Source of the DNA: a bacterium
GTDB taxonomy: Bacteria; Bacteroidota; Bacteroidia; CAILMK01; JACPUW01
DNA length: 47,613 nucleotides
Assembly (NCBI GenBank): GCA_016124515.1
Contig: WGNN01000016.1
Coordinates: 1 to 47,613, forward strand
Reading direction: 5' to 3'
Below the pieces are notes generated by a model that was not told the origin of the DNA, searched no databases, and worked only from the letters and a program-made list of their open reading frames with translations. Shown here in pieces: positions 1 to 8,275 of the stretch; within the stretch, counting starts at the first letter, position 1; every line of letters begins with the position of its first letter. The position numbers and the translations under genes are program-made.

Positions 1-35
1 ATTATAGAAAGAAGGTAAAACAGGTTTTTCATGGC

Positions 36-2276
36 TTAAAACTGAATTTGCATTTTACCGAAATAGCAACGGCCCGTACCCACCGAAACACTGTTTGAAG
101 CCCCGGTGTGTATGCCACCGGCAACCGCCGCATTTACATTTTGTACGTTAAACAGGTTTTTTACACCCAAAGTAAGTCGTATATGCTCTTTTGCCAGGCT
201 TTTGCCCAGCGTTGCATCGCACATTTGGTAGCTTTTAATAAACTGATTGCTCACTTGTCCGCCCGCGTCCACGCTGTACGATTGCAGTTTTCCCTGGTAT
301 TTATAAAAAAGCGAAAGGGTAATTTTTTGCTTCGAGAAAGTGCGCTGGGCATTGGCCGAAACTTCGTTGCTATAGAAAAAGGCTTTATTGCCTTCAGGAT
401 TGAGGCTTTGCCGCCCCAGGCGGTTGTAGATGATGTCTATTTTGAGCGGTCCGCTGATCCACTGACTCTCTACTTTAAAACCTTTACTCACAAAAGTGCC
501 CACATTTACATAGCTGTATTGCTGGCCTTTTATCTGTGCCAGCGTTATCATATTGTCTATGTTGTTGTAGTAAGTTCCGGCATTGAGTTTAATGGCGCTA
601 CTTCCTATTATTTTCTGGTATTGCAGGTTGGTGGTTACATTGTGCGAGCGCTCGGCCAGCAAGCTGGTATTGCCCACAATGTTGTGGTTGATGTCGAAGA
701 AAAGGAAGTACATTTCCTTTAAAGTGGGTGCTCTGAAACCGCGGGCATAGCTTCCGCGCAGCGTCCAGTTGTTTTTGTTCCACTTAAAGTTGAATGAAGG
801 GGTGAGCGGTGCTTTGTACACGGTGTTTTTGGTAGCGCGTAAGGCAGGTTTTACCACCAGGTTATGGCGGAGGTAAATTTCGGCAGAGCCAAACAAAGAG
901 TAATCGCCCATAGTTGCCACTCCGCTTTCAATGCGTTTGCCAAAGGCCCATTGTTGGTTCAGGTCGTAGCCCAATTGGTAGTTTATCCTGCTGCTTTTGC
1001 GGGTTGAACTCATGATGCCGCGGCTCATGACTTGTTCAAATCGGCTGTTGTCCTGGTCGTCGGGATTGGTGCTGAGCAGGCGGTGCAGGGTAGTTAGGTC
1101 GTTGAGATAGGTGTTCTTTTCGCGCTTGTAGTGGTTGTGTGCGCTGGTAATGTCTATGCGGTGGGTTTTAAAACTCTTGCTCAAAATGAGGCTTTCGTCG
1201 TGGCGACGGGTTTTGTAGGTATCGTCAAAAGCGGTTTCACCAAACGGCGGTCTGGGCAAGCCACGGTTCAAAATGTTTTCGTTGAAAAATTCATAGCGGA
1301 AGTTGGCATTCCATCCTGCAATGGTCCTGTCGGCATTGAGGCGGGCAAAATATTGCTCTTTGGGTTTCCACTGTTTGTAGCGTCCGCTATCGGCCAATGT
1401 AGGTTTGTAGCTGGGCCATGTGGGGTCGTTGGGGCTCCAGCCGTCAAACCAATTGCGACCCACGCTAAGGCGCGTATTTGTTTTCAGAATTTTGGTGGCG
1501 GTATTGGCCATTATATTATGCGTGCCAATGTTTTCAAAATACATGGTGGCGGTGCCGCTCTGTTTGTCAACCGAGCCTTTCTTGGTAATAATGTTGATGG
1601 TTCCCGCAAGGGCATTGGTGCCATAGTTGACGCTTAGCGGACCTTCTACTATTTCTATGCGCTCCACATCGTTCAGGTTCAGTTGGCTCAGGTCTATGTT
1701 TCCGTCAAGGCGGCCAATTACCGGCACGCCATCTATCATTATTTTCACATTTTGACCCGATATTCCCTGCATGCTCATGCCGGCGCCCAACACGTTGTCC
1801 TGCGTCAGCCTGATGTTTACCGAGTAGGCAAGCACATCTTGCAGGTTTACTGCCGCCATATTTTGTATTTGTTCGCTGCTTATTACCTTCACTTGATGCA
1901 CCGATTTGTCGCTGCTGCCGGGGCTGTATTGTGCGGTTACCACCATTTCTTCCAGGTTGAAAACACCGGGTTGTAGGGTGGCATTTATTATACTTTGAAT
2001 AGAAACCGTATCGGCAAAGGTTTGGTAGCTTATGTGCTGTATGCCGAGCACAACTTGGCCGCTGTAATTGGTGGTGAAGGTTAAAATACCTTCCTTATTG
2101 GTTATGCCCGATAGTATAGTTGCTCCGTTGAGTGTAGCTATTTTGCAAAGTGCCTGCTCTATGGGTTTGCCTTCTGTATCGCTCACCAAAAGCTGTACCT
2201 CGGTTTGTGCCTTGGCTGCAAACGACACCAAAAGCGCAAAAACCGTGAAGCAAAAAATAATGCGAGGAAATGCCAT
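36..2276 (-). CDS. TonB-dependent outer-membrane receptor, probable heme receptor
   Basis: A 746-residue outer-membrane receptor expected to import a ligand using TonB energy. A signal peptide ends near residue 24 (AKAQ). Residues 26-105 form a carboxypeptidase-like beta-sandwich, a TonB-box-like stretch EEMVVTAQ lies at 109-116, and the plug spans about 122-234, followed by the barrel. A FRAP box (514-517), a following His (H531 in INHN) and a GNTSL segment (535-539) recall the FRAP/His/NPDL layout of heme receptors such as HemR and HmuR. The gene directly upstream on the same strand encodes a HmuY-like protein, which matches the HmuY/HmuR pairing known from Porphyromonas. The heme assignment is inference from this motif and the neighbour; a cobalamin or other siderophore receptor is the alternative. 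The ATG at 2276 gives a clean signal peptide. Confidence 0.85.
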   Translation of the reverse strand: MAFPRIIFCFTVFALLVSFAAKAQTEVQLLVSDTEGKPIEQALCKIATLNGATILSGITNKEGILTFTTNYSGQVVLGIQHISYQTFADTVSIQSIINATLQPGVFNLEEMVVTAQYSPGSSDKSVHQVKVISSEQIQNMAAVNLQDVLAYSVNIRLTQDNVLGAGMSMQGISGQNVKIMIDGVPVIGRLDGNIDLSQLNLNDVERIEIVEGPLSVNYGTNALAGTINIITKKGSVDKQSGTATMYFENIGTHNIMANTATKILKTNTRLSVGRNWFDGWSPNDPTWPSYKPTLADSGRYKQWKPKEQYFARLNADRTIAGWNANFRYEFFNENILNRGLPRPPFGETAFDDTYKTRRHDESLILSKSFKTHRIDITSAHNHYKREKNTYLNDLTTLHRLLSTNPDDQDNSRFEQVMSRGIMSSTRKSSRINYQLGYDLNQQWAFGKRIESGVATMGDYSLFGSAEIYLRHNLVVKPALRATKNTVYKAPLTPSFNFKWNKNNWTLRGSYARGFRAPTLKEMYFLFFDINHNIVGNTSLLAERSHNVTTNLQYQKIIGSSAIKLNAGTYYNNIDNMITLAQIKGQQYSYVNVGTFVSKGFKVESQWISGPLKIDIIYNRLGRQSLNPEGNKAFFYSNEVSANAQRTFSKQKITLSLFYKYQGKLQSYSVDAGGQVSNQFIKSYQMCDATLGKSLAKEHIRLTLGVKNLFNVQNVNAAVAGGIHTGASNSVSVGTGRCYFGKMQIQF

Positions 2277-2290
2277 GGCGGAGCTTATTT

Positions 2291-2325
2291 AAAGCAACCA
2301 CACCTGTAGAAGGCATGGTTGCTTT
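2291..2325 (-). terminator. Hairpin between the HmuY-like gene and the receptor gene
   Basis: A perfect 10-base inverted repeat (AAAGCAACCA at 2291-2300 and TGGTTGCTTT at 2316-2325) with a 15-base loop lies in the 112-base gap. On the minus strand it ends in TTTAAATAAG, a weak U-tract. It could be a partial terminator or processing site that lowers receptor expression relative to the upstream HmuY-like protein. Confidence 0.5.
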
Positions 2326-2388
2326 TATAGGTTATTTTTCCGGAAATTGTCAATGAAAAAGTAGAAGTAAAATCTAATGTGGTAAATT

Positions 2389-3636
2389 CTATTTAACAAG
2401 CAATGTTTTGGTAATGTGCTCGTTGGCCGACTGCATGTGCAACATGTACATGCCTTTGGGAAGGTTGCCAAGGTCTATTTGTTGTTGGCTGAATCCCGCG
2501 TTTATTCTAATGGTTTTTTGCAATTGGCCATTGGTATTATAAATACTCAAAACACCGTTTTCAGCAAACTGCGAAATGATACTGAGCGGCTGACCGGCCA
2601 GTGGATTAGGGAAAATTTGGAGCAAATTGCTGTGGGTGTTTTCAATGCCGGTAGAGTAGAGCAGGTTTTTTTCGAAAGTAATATCGCCGGTAGTGGCTCC
2701 GCCGTACGATTTGAAAACCACCTTCCATATTTCGTTGCTCTGTGTTTTTACCAAATAAACCAAACTATCGCGTATGACATATTGCATGGTATTCATGTCG
2801 AATTTTTTCCAGTCGTAGCCAATGGCATTTATAGGGCTGTAGCCTTGTGCGGGGCTATAGTCGGTATAGCTTTCGGTTTCAACCGGGTAAATTTTGTAGG
2901 CATGTGTGCCGGCATTGGCAAGCACGCCCACCACAGGATAGTCCATAAATGATGAGGGGCCTGTGGGTATTTGGGTCATGTATTTGGTAAATAGCAAATC
3001 CCATTCATTCGATGCCGGTTCCAGGTCCACCTCACTTTGCGCGCTCAGGTTGTAGTAGCCAAAATTTTTGCCGGTAAAATCACCTTTTTTCAGGATGCCG
3101 GTTTTTTCGTTGCTTCCATCGAGCAGGGCGTATTTAAACGTGTAGGTGCTATTGGCCAAACTTTCAATGATGAGTTTATAAACCGTATTGTCTGCGGTTT
3201 TTATAATATAAATGCTATCGCCTTGCACTTGGTGGTTAGTCATGTTGTAGCTGCCCCAGCCCAAATCCAGTTCGTTGCTCAGGTCCATGTTGCGGTTAAA
3301 AGCGCCAAAAAGCCATGAGGTGTCGGAGTTGCTCAAGCTTTTCCAGCTGTGCATGCCGTTGGTATCAATGGCTTGCCAATCGGCTTTGGTGCCCTTGGGA
3401 TACACCATGAGTTTGTTGCCGGTAAGGTTGTTGAAAAGCACCGAAGCCTGGTAACCGCTTATTTGGAAACCGAGGTCCCAGTCGGCCAGGTTGTTGGCGT
3501 TTTTTACACCGTCTTTCAATGAATACCAAACCTGGTTTTGGTTGTTTGCCAGGGTTTGCACGGTTTCGGTAGTACCGCTTTGAGCCAAAGCCAATGAAGC
3601 AAAAGAGCTCAATAATAAAGCATATAAGTAGCGCAT
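2389..3636 (-). CDS. HmuY-like heme-binding protein with two HmuY-like repeats and T9SS type A tail
   Basis: A 415-residue secreted protein. A signal peptide ends near residue 19 (LALAQ). Two similar halves follow: WDLGF at 53-57 and WDLLF at 212-216 are each followed about 85 residues later by an IYIIKT/VYLVKT strand (142-147 and 293-298) and then a YKLIIES/IWKVVFKS strand. This is the pattern I associate with HmuY, the heme scavenger of Porphyromonas, but present twice. Residues 338-415 are a T9SS type A sorting domain (IFPNPL start, GMYMLHM, final TLLVK), so the product is probably delivered to the cell surface rather than being a lipoprotein like classical HmuY. The ATG at 3636 is preferred to the TTG one codon upstream. 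The adjacent receptor gene supports a role in heme capture. I could not confirm the axial heme ligands. Confidence 0.75.
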   Translation of the reverse strand: MRYLYALLLSSFASLALAQSGTTETVQTLANNQNQVWYSLKDGVKNANNLADWDLGFQISGYQASVLFNNLTGNKLMVYPKGTKADWQAIDTNGMHSWKSLSNSDTSWLFGAFNRNMDLSNELDLGWGSYNMTNHQVQGDSIYIIKTADNTVYKLIIESLANSTYTFKYALLDGSNEKTGILKKGDFTGKNFGYYNLSAQSEVDLEPASNEWDLLFTKYMTQIPTGPSSFMDYPVVGVLANAGTHAYKIYPVETESYTDYSPAQGYSPINAIGYDWKKFDMNTMQYVIRDSLVYLVKTQSNEIWKVVFKSYGGATTGDITFEKNLLYSTGIENTHSNLLQIFPNPLAGQPLSIISQFAENGVLSIYNTNGQLQKTIRINAGFSQQQIDLGNLPKGMYMLHMQSANEHITKTLLVK

Positions 3637-3833
3637 CAATATTTGTTCTTAAAAATTAGGGCGCAAATTGTTGCTACGGCGCTACTCAATTCAATGATTT
3701 ACGTCAGTTATTTATAAAAATTATAAAGGGTTGAAAATGAGTGAGAAAAGTGGTTTGTTGGCCTTGATCAAAGTCTTGCATGCACCTGCAAACTGTTATA
3801 TAACAATTTCAGAAAGCGGAGTTTGGTGCAATG

Positions 3834-4361
3834 TCAGCTTTCTTCGTCCCAGTTTTGCAGGGTTTCATAGCCCGCGGTGGCTTCGGCAAAAAGGGTGTGG
3901 ATTTGTTCCATTTGTTCGTAGCCAAGCTTTTGTCCAAACTGTGTGAGCAGGTAAATGCCGCCTATGGTGAGTATGCCGCCCGGCACAAACCACAAGGCCC
4001 ACGGATAGCTGCCTATTTGCCACTGCGACAAGCCCCAGAAAAGCATGGCCAAAGTGCCGATTCCGAATGCTGCGTACAAAAACATAAACATGGTCCAAAT
4101 ACCGGGTTTGGGTCCGTAAAGCCCGCGTACAAGCGCACCGGCAGGGTGTTCTTCAATTTCAAGGCCCAATTGCGGACTCCAAAAATGGTCTTTATCTGCG
4201 GGAATGCGAATAAACACATGCTGCGCTGCTACACTGCCCGTAAGCTGTTGGTGGCTGGCAATTTTTTGGTCAAAAACACGGAGCAATTCTTCGGGGCGGG
4301 TGCGCACATACCGCCTGAATCGCGGCCTTGATCGCAACATTTTCAATTCGTCTGACAGCAT
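3834..4361 (-). CDS. Conserved small membrane protein, function unknown
   Basis: A 175-residue protein without a signal peptide. The N-terminal half is soluble and basic at its start (LRSRPRFRRYVRTRPEELL), followed by a region with HFWSPQLGLEIEE and LVRGLYGPKPGIWTMFMF. Two hydrophobic segments follow at about 90-112 and 118-140, and a short acidic tail ends in WDEES. I recall similar proteins in other Bacteroidota but no function. It is transcribed away from the protease gene at 4560 and toward the HmuY-like gene, with a 197-base gap to the latter in which I see no convincing hairpin. Confidence 0.7.
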   Translation of the reverse strand: MLSDELKMLRSRPRFRRYVRTRPEELLRVFDQKIASHQQLTGSVAAQHVFIRIPADKDHFWSPQLGLEIEEHPAGALVRGLYGPKPGIWTMFMFLYAAFGIGTLAMLFWGLSQWQIGSYPWALWFVPGGILTIGGIYLLTQFGQKLGYEQMEQIHTLFAEATAGYETLQNWDEES

Positions 4362-4559
4362 GGTTTAAAACTGATATTCGTCAAATATGTGAAAAAAATG
4401 GAGATAAACTATAAGGTCGGAATAAATAATTGATGGGTTCTAAAGTGCGCCAATTGGTTGGATCAAATACGCTGCTTTGACAGGGTAATTAGATTGATAC
4501 AGGATGATTTTTATTTGATGTTAAAGCTTAAATTGCCCGTTTCAACTCCCGCTCTAAGA

Positions 4560-6851
4560 ATGAAAAAGTCTTTTCACACAGTCATTTTGCTCCTGCTGGC
4601 CAAAATTCTCCTTGCGCAGTATGCCTACCATCCACAGCATATTTTATTGAAACTACGGCCTGATCAATTGCATGCGCAAGTGGTTGATGGTCAGATTGAA
4701 ATATTGGAATTGGGTGTTTTTGCAGCGCGCTACCAATTGCGCATTGAGTCTGTAAATATCTTGGGCAAGGCGAAACTGCGCGAGAACGAAGCTTACCTGC
4801 TGGAGCAACGGGCGGTGTTGGTGCGTTTTGCGGCTATGCCTGATATTTTGGCACTTGCAGCAGAATTGCAAAAGCAAAATTGGGTACAATATGCCGAACC
4901 CGATTACGAGGTAGCGGGTCACGGGATTTGCGGAAGTTTGCCCAACGACAAATATTTCAACCGCCAATGGAGCATGTATAATGATGGTACTTTCAACTCA
5001 AAAAGTGTTGAAAACGCCGATATTGACATGGACGCTGCGTGGCAACTGACAACGGGAAGCAGCAAAACCGTGGTGGCTGTTTTTGATACGGGTGTAAAAA
5101 CCGACCATCCTGAACTTGAAAACAGGTTGTGGCTCAACAAAAAGGAAAAGAACGACAATAATGATAATGACAACAACGGGTACGTGGATGATATTTCGGG
5201 TTGGAATTTTCTTTCGGGAAATGATAATATAACGGATGACAATGGGCATGGAAGTAATGTGACGGGAATAATAGCGGCAACAGGCAACAATCAATTGGGC
5301 TTGGCCGGCATGGATTGGAATTGTAAGGTGATGATTTGCAAGGTTTTGGGTAGCGACGGCAAGGGGCAGTTCAGCGCGGTTGCCAGTGGCTTGTACTATG
5401 CGGTTGATATGGGTGCTCATGTGGTAAATATGTCGCTTGGTGGCTCGGGTTTTTCTACCACTTTGCAAGAAGCTATAGACTACGCTTACGATCACAATGT
5501 AACGGTTGTGGCCTCAATGGGCAACAAAAACGACGCTACTATTCAATATCCTGCCGGTTGTAAACACGTGGTGGCAGTAGGTGCCACTGATACCGACAAC
5601 AGCCGGTCAAACCCATTTGATTGGGGCGGTGGTAGCAGTTATGGCTACCATATTAGTGTGGTGGCACCGGGCTCTAAAATTTGTGGGCTCAACTATAATG
5701 ATGATTATGATTTTGAAAAATATTACAGTGGCACTTCGCAAGCTGCCCCGCATGTGGCAGGCCTTGTATCGCTAATGCTGGGTTTAAATCCCGCTTTGGA
5801 GCCCGATTCATTGCGTAGTTTACTAATAGCAGGCGCCCGCGATGGGGTAGGGCTTGCTACCGAAGACAAACCGGGCTGGGATATGTATTTTGGTTTTGGA
5901 CTTATAAATGCCAATGCGACTATGACGCTTGTGAAAACCACCGAAACAGTGGTTTGCGATACTTTCTGGTGGCAGGGTAAGGCTTTTTCCAAAACAGGAA
6001 ATTACCTGGATACCATTAGAACTAAGAGCGGTTGTGATAGTTTGATTGCGCTTCGGTTGAAAATAATACCGCCACCTCAAAAGCATGTAAGTCATACCGC
6101 ATGCGACTCTTTCAGGTGGATTGATGGCACCTTGTACACCAACTCAGTTTTGTCAGCACTATTTACAAAGCCCGGTGATGAAGGTTGCGATTCACTATTA
6201 TTCCTTGATTTAAAAATAAAGAACAGCACCGTGGGGTATGCCAAGGTTGATGCCTGCGGAGCATATACCTGGATGGATGGAAAAACCTATACCAAAAGCA
6301 CACAAAGTGCATGGTTTTCAATAAAAAATCATGCGGGATGTGATTCTCTTATTATTTTGCATTTGTCTATTACAAATACTGACGTAAATGTAACCCAAAA
6401 CGATACAGCACTATTAGCGGCAGCGGGTCAAAAATCGTATGAATGGTTGGTTTGCCAAAATGGGGTAAAGGTGCCAACGGGCAATACAGGTGCCGTTTTT
6501 GTGCCGGATAGCAGCGGATCTTATGCCGTGGCAGTTTCCAATGGCCAATGCTCCGATACTTCGGCATGTTATGAAATGGAGGTAATAAATGCAGTAAATG
6601 AAGTAGCGAAAAACGAGGTCGCACTGTTCCCAAATCCATTTTCTGAACGGTTTGAAATAGTTGCCAGTCAAGATGTGTCCATTACGAGCGTGCATTTACA
6701 CAACAGCTTGGGTCAGTTGGTTTGTTCACGGGATAATATTTTTTCGCATAATTATACTGTAGAAACACGATTGCCAACAGGCGTATATTATGCAACCATT
6801 TCGCTGAGCAATGGCAGAACCCGCTTGGTAAAAGTGGTTTGTGAATTTTAA
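4560..6851 (+). CDS. Secreted subtilisin-like (S8) serine protease with Cys-rich repeats and T9SS type A tail
   Basis: A 763-residue secreted protease. The ATG at 4560 is chosen over an upstream TTG because it places a signal peptide (KKSFHTVILLLLAKILLAQ) at the start. An N-terminal propeptide (about 20-130) precedes the S8 domain. The catalytic triad is D176 (FDTGV), H230 (NGHGSN) and S393 (SGTSQAAPH), with the oxyanion Asn N322 (SMGN). The usual HGTH motif reads HGSN, so the second His is lost, but that residue is not catalytic. An Asp/Asn-rich stretch after DTGV (NDNNDNDNNG) looks like a calcium-binding loop. Residues about 464-604 hold three tandem repeats of about 42 residues, each with two Cys and a CDSL motif. 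Residues 687-763 are a T9SS type A sorting domain (LFPNPF). Likely an extracellular degradative enzyme. Confidence 0.9.
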   Translation: MKKSFHTVILLLLAKILLAQYAYHPQHILLKLRPDQLHAQVVDGQIEILELGVFAARYQLRIESVNILGKAKLRENEAYLLEQRAVLVRFAAMPDILALAAELQKQNWVQYAEPDYEVAGHGICGSLPNDKYFNRQWSMYNDGTFNSKSVENADIDMDAAWQLTTGSSKTVVAVFDTGVKTDHPELENRLWLNKKEKNDNNDNDNNGYVDDISGWNFLSGNDNITDDNGHGSNVTGIIAATGNNQLGLAGMDWNCKVMICKVLGSDGKGQFSAVASGLYYAVDMGAHVVNMSLGGSGFSTTLQEAIDYAYDHNVTVVASMGNKNDATIQYPAGCKHVVAVGATDTDNSRSNPFDWGGGSSYGYHISVVAPGSKICGLNYNDDYDFEKYYSGTSQAAPHVAGLVSLMLGLNPALEPDSLRSLLIAGARDGVGLATEDKPGWDMYFGFGLINANATMTLVKTTETVVCDTFWWQGKAFSKTGNYLDTIRTKSGCDSLIALRLKIIPPPQKHVSHTACDSFRWIDGTLYTNSVLSALFTKPGDEGCDSLLFLDLKIKNSTVGYAKVDACGAYTWMDGKTYTKSTQSAWFSIKNHAGCDSLIILHLSITNTDVNVTQNDTALLAAAGQKSYEWLVCQNGVKVPTGNTGAVFVPDSSGSYAVAVSNGQCSDTSACYEMEVINAVNEVAKNEVALFPNPFSERFEIVASQDVSITSVHLHNSLGQLVCSRDNIFSHNYTVETRLPTGVYYATISLSNGRTRLVKVVCEF

Positions 6852-6885
6852 AGGAAGTACTGTGTGGGTAATTTGAACTATCTCG

Positions 6886-7611
6886 CTAAGGCATATCTAC
6901 AGGTAGGGTTTCTATTACTTTGAAAAAAATAGCGACAATAAGCATAAAAACGATATAGGCCTTCTTTTTTGTTTTCTTGTCAATTTCATTGCTCAATTGA
7001 ATTTTGATAAACGACCAAATCAAAATACCGGTGATCAACAGGCTCAAGGTGAGCGACATAGTCAATGATGATGAGGTGAACAAAAGGGTTAAAAGAATGA
7101 CAACAACAACTGCAACTGCAACTGCAATGATAAAGGGATTGTTTTTTTTCAAACTTGGTTCCAGGTCGGTAAAATTTTTCAGATCAGCCATCATCTCCTG
7201 CCTGTTCGCTATACCCGCCGGAATGATAATAAAGTGGTTCTTTCGGGCGGTTTTGAGCAGAAGGTTACCGTTTGGAGAAGTTTCAATTGAATGTAATTCC
7301 GATTTCATTATGTTCACATCGGGCAGGCCACGTTGTTTTCTTGTTATAGTATCCTCGTTAATATGCAACTCGTAGCTCATCCATTTTTCTTTTTGTTGGT
7401 TGATAATTTTTGGCAAACGAAACCAAAAAATTATACTACCGGGTATCAAGGCTAAGGGCAATACAGTCAAAGTTGTTTCGTCACTTTCAGACTTGAAGAA
7501 TAGGAGAGCAGCCGCGCCCAACAATGCTATGAAATTGATTGAAATGGAGTTAATTTTTATTTTTTTGCTTATGGCCAAAAATGCATCCGGAATGAGCTTG
7601 TACGTATTCAT
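6886..7611 (-). CDS. Membrane protein of unknown function
   Basis: A 241-residue protein starting at ATG 7611 (MNTYKLIPD); an in-frame ATG at 7638 would add nine residues. One hydrophobic pair lies near residues 25-70, and two or three helices in the C-terminal third (IIAVAVAVVVVILLTLLF and a later LIVAIFF). The central soluble part (WMSYELHINEDTITRKQRG to NHFIIIPAG) resembles the PH-like domain of YcxB/YdbS-type membrane proteins, but this is only a pattern impression. It is the last gene of the minus-strand run below the giant type B protein, 89 bases after the preceding gene, so it may be in the same transcript. A short TGCAAC microsatellite at about 7101-7128 encodes the alternating Ala/Val part of a membrane helix. 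Confidence 0.65.
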   Translation of the reverse strand: MNTYKLIPDAFLAISKKIKINSISINFIALLGAAALLFFKSESDETTLTVLPLALIPGSIIFWFRLPKIINQQKEKWMSYELHINEDTITRKQRGLPDVNIMKSELHSIETSPNGNLLLKTARKNHFIIIPAGIANRQEMMADLKNFTDLEPSLKKNNPFIIAVAVAVVVVILLTLLFTSSSLTMSLTLSLLITGILIWSFIKIQLSNEIDKKTKKKAYIVFMLIVAIFFKVIETLPVDMP

Positions 7612-7700
7612 AGGTTGTTTTTTGTGGCGAAAGTACATTTTTGGAAGAATAATTTGCTACAAGCCATCAGGCAATTCTATGCACCATGATATTTCAGCCT

Positions 7701-8237
7701 TCAAAATTTATAGGCCACACTAAGGTTGGCAAAGGTGAAGCCAAAATAATCACCCGGCCCTAAACTCAATCCCGATGGTATTGGAATGCCGAGTTCGAAT
7801 TGCAATTTTTTGAGTTTTGGTCCACTTCTAAGCAACAAACTACTGAAAATATAGCCTTGTTGCAAGCCGACAAATCCATAGCCAATTTGATTGCAAAGGC
7901 TAATACCTAATACAGAACCTTGAATACCCAAATTGAATCCGGCTAAACCGCCTATTACTCCTTCAAGGCTTGTGCCGGGATATGCAGGACTGCCCCAATC
8001 AAGATTGCCAAGGCCTGTCATTATACTTAGTGTTGGTATAATATAGGCAATGGAAGTTTTTGGCGTCTCCCTGCTGTAGTTGATTAGGAGAAAATTAAGA
8101 ACTCCGGGTTCGTAGCCTGTAATTCTGTATCCTATACCCATTGCGTTTTTAGCCGGTGTTTCAGATTGAGCCATTGTCCGTGAAGAGGTTCCGAAAACCA
8201 TAATAAGCATTATAAAAAACCTGCCAACAAGCTTCAT
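7701..8237 (-). CDS. Probable outer-membrane beta-barrel protein
   Basis: A 178-residue exported protein. The ATG at 8237 is preferred over the one at 8267 because it starts a standard signal peptide (KLVGRFFIMLIMVFG, cleavage near TMAQ). The mature part is rich in Gly and alternating hydrophobic residues (MGIGYRITGYEPGVLNFLLINYS, GVIGGLAGFNLGIQGSVLGISL) and ends in LSVAYKF; a terminal Phe is typical of outer-membrane barrels. No catalytic motif is visible. It starts 38 bases after the stop of the PD40-OmpA gene and may be the fourth member of the type B cargo cassette. Confidence 0.65.
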   Translation of the reverse strand: MKLVGRFFIMLIMVFGTSSRTMAQSETPAKNAMGIGYRITGYEPGVLNFLLINYSRETPKTSIAYIIPTLSIMTGLGNLDWGSPAYPGTSLEGVIGGLAGFNLGIQGSVLGISLCNQIGYGFVGLQQGYIFSSLLLRSGPKLKKLQFELGIPIPSGLSLGPGDYFGFTFANLSVAYKF

Positions 8238-8275
8238 TTGAGTTAATAATGGTAATACGTTTTGCATTTGGTCGC

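Noticed and set aside
108..722. A 204-codon plus-strand ORF over the heme receptor
   Set aside because: Antisense to clear barrel coding sequence, no signal or motif.
7101..7128. TGCAAC/ACAACA microsatellite
   Set aside because: It is in frame within a membrane helix (Ala/Val codons) and short; phase variation cannot be argued because six-base units keep the frame.
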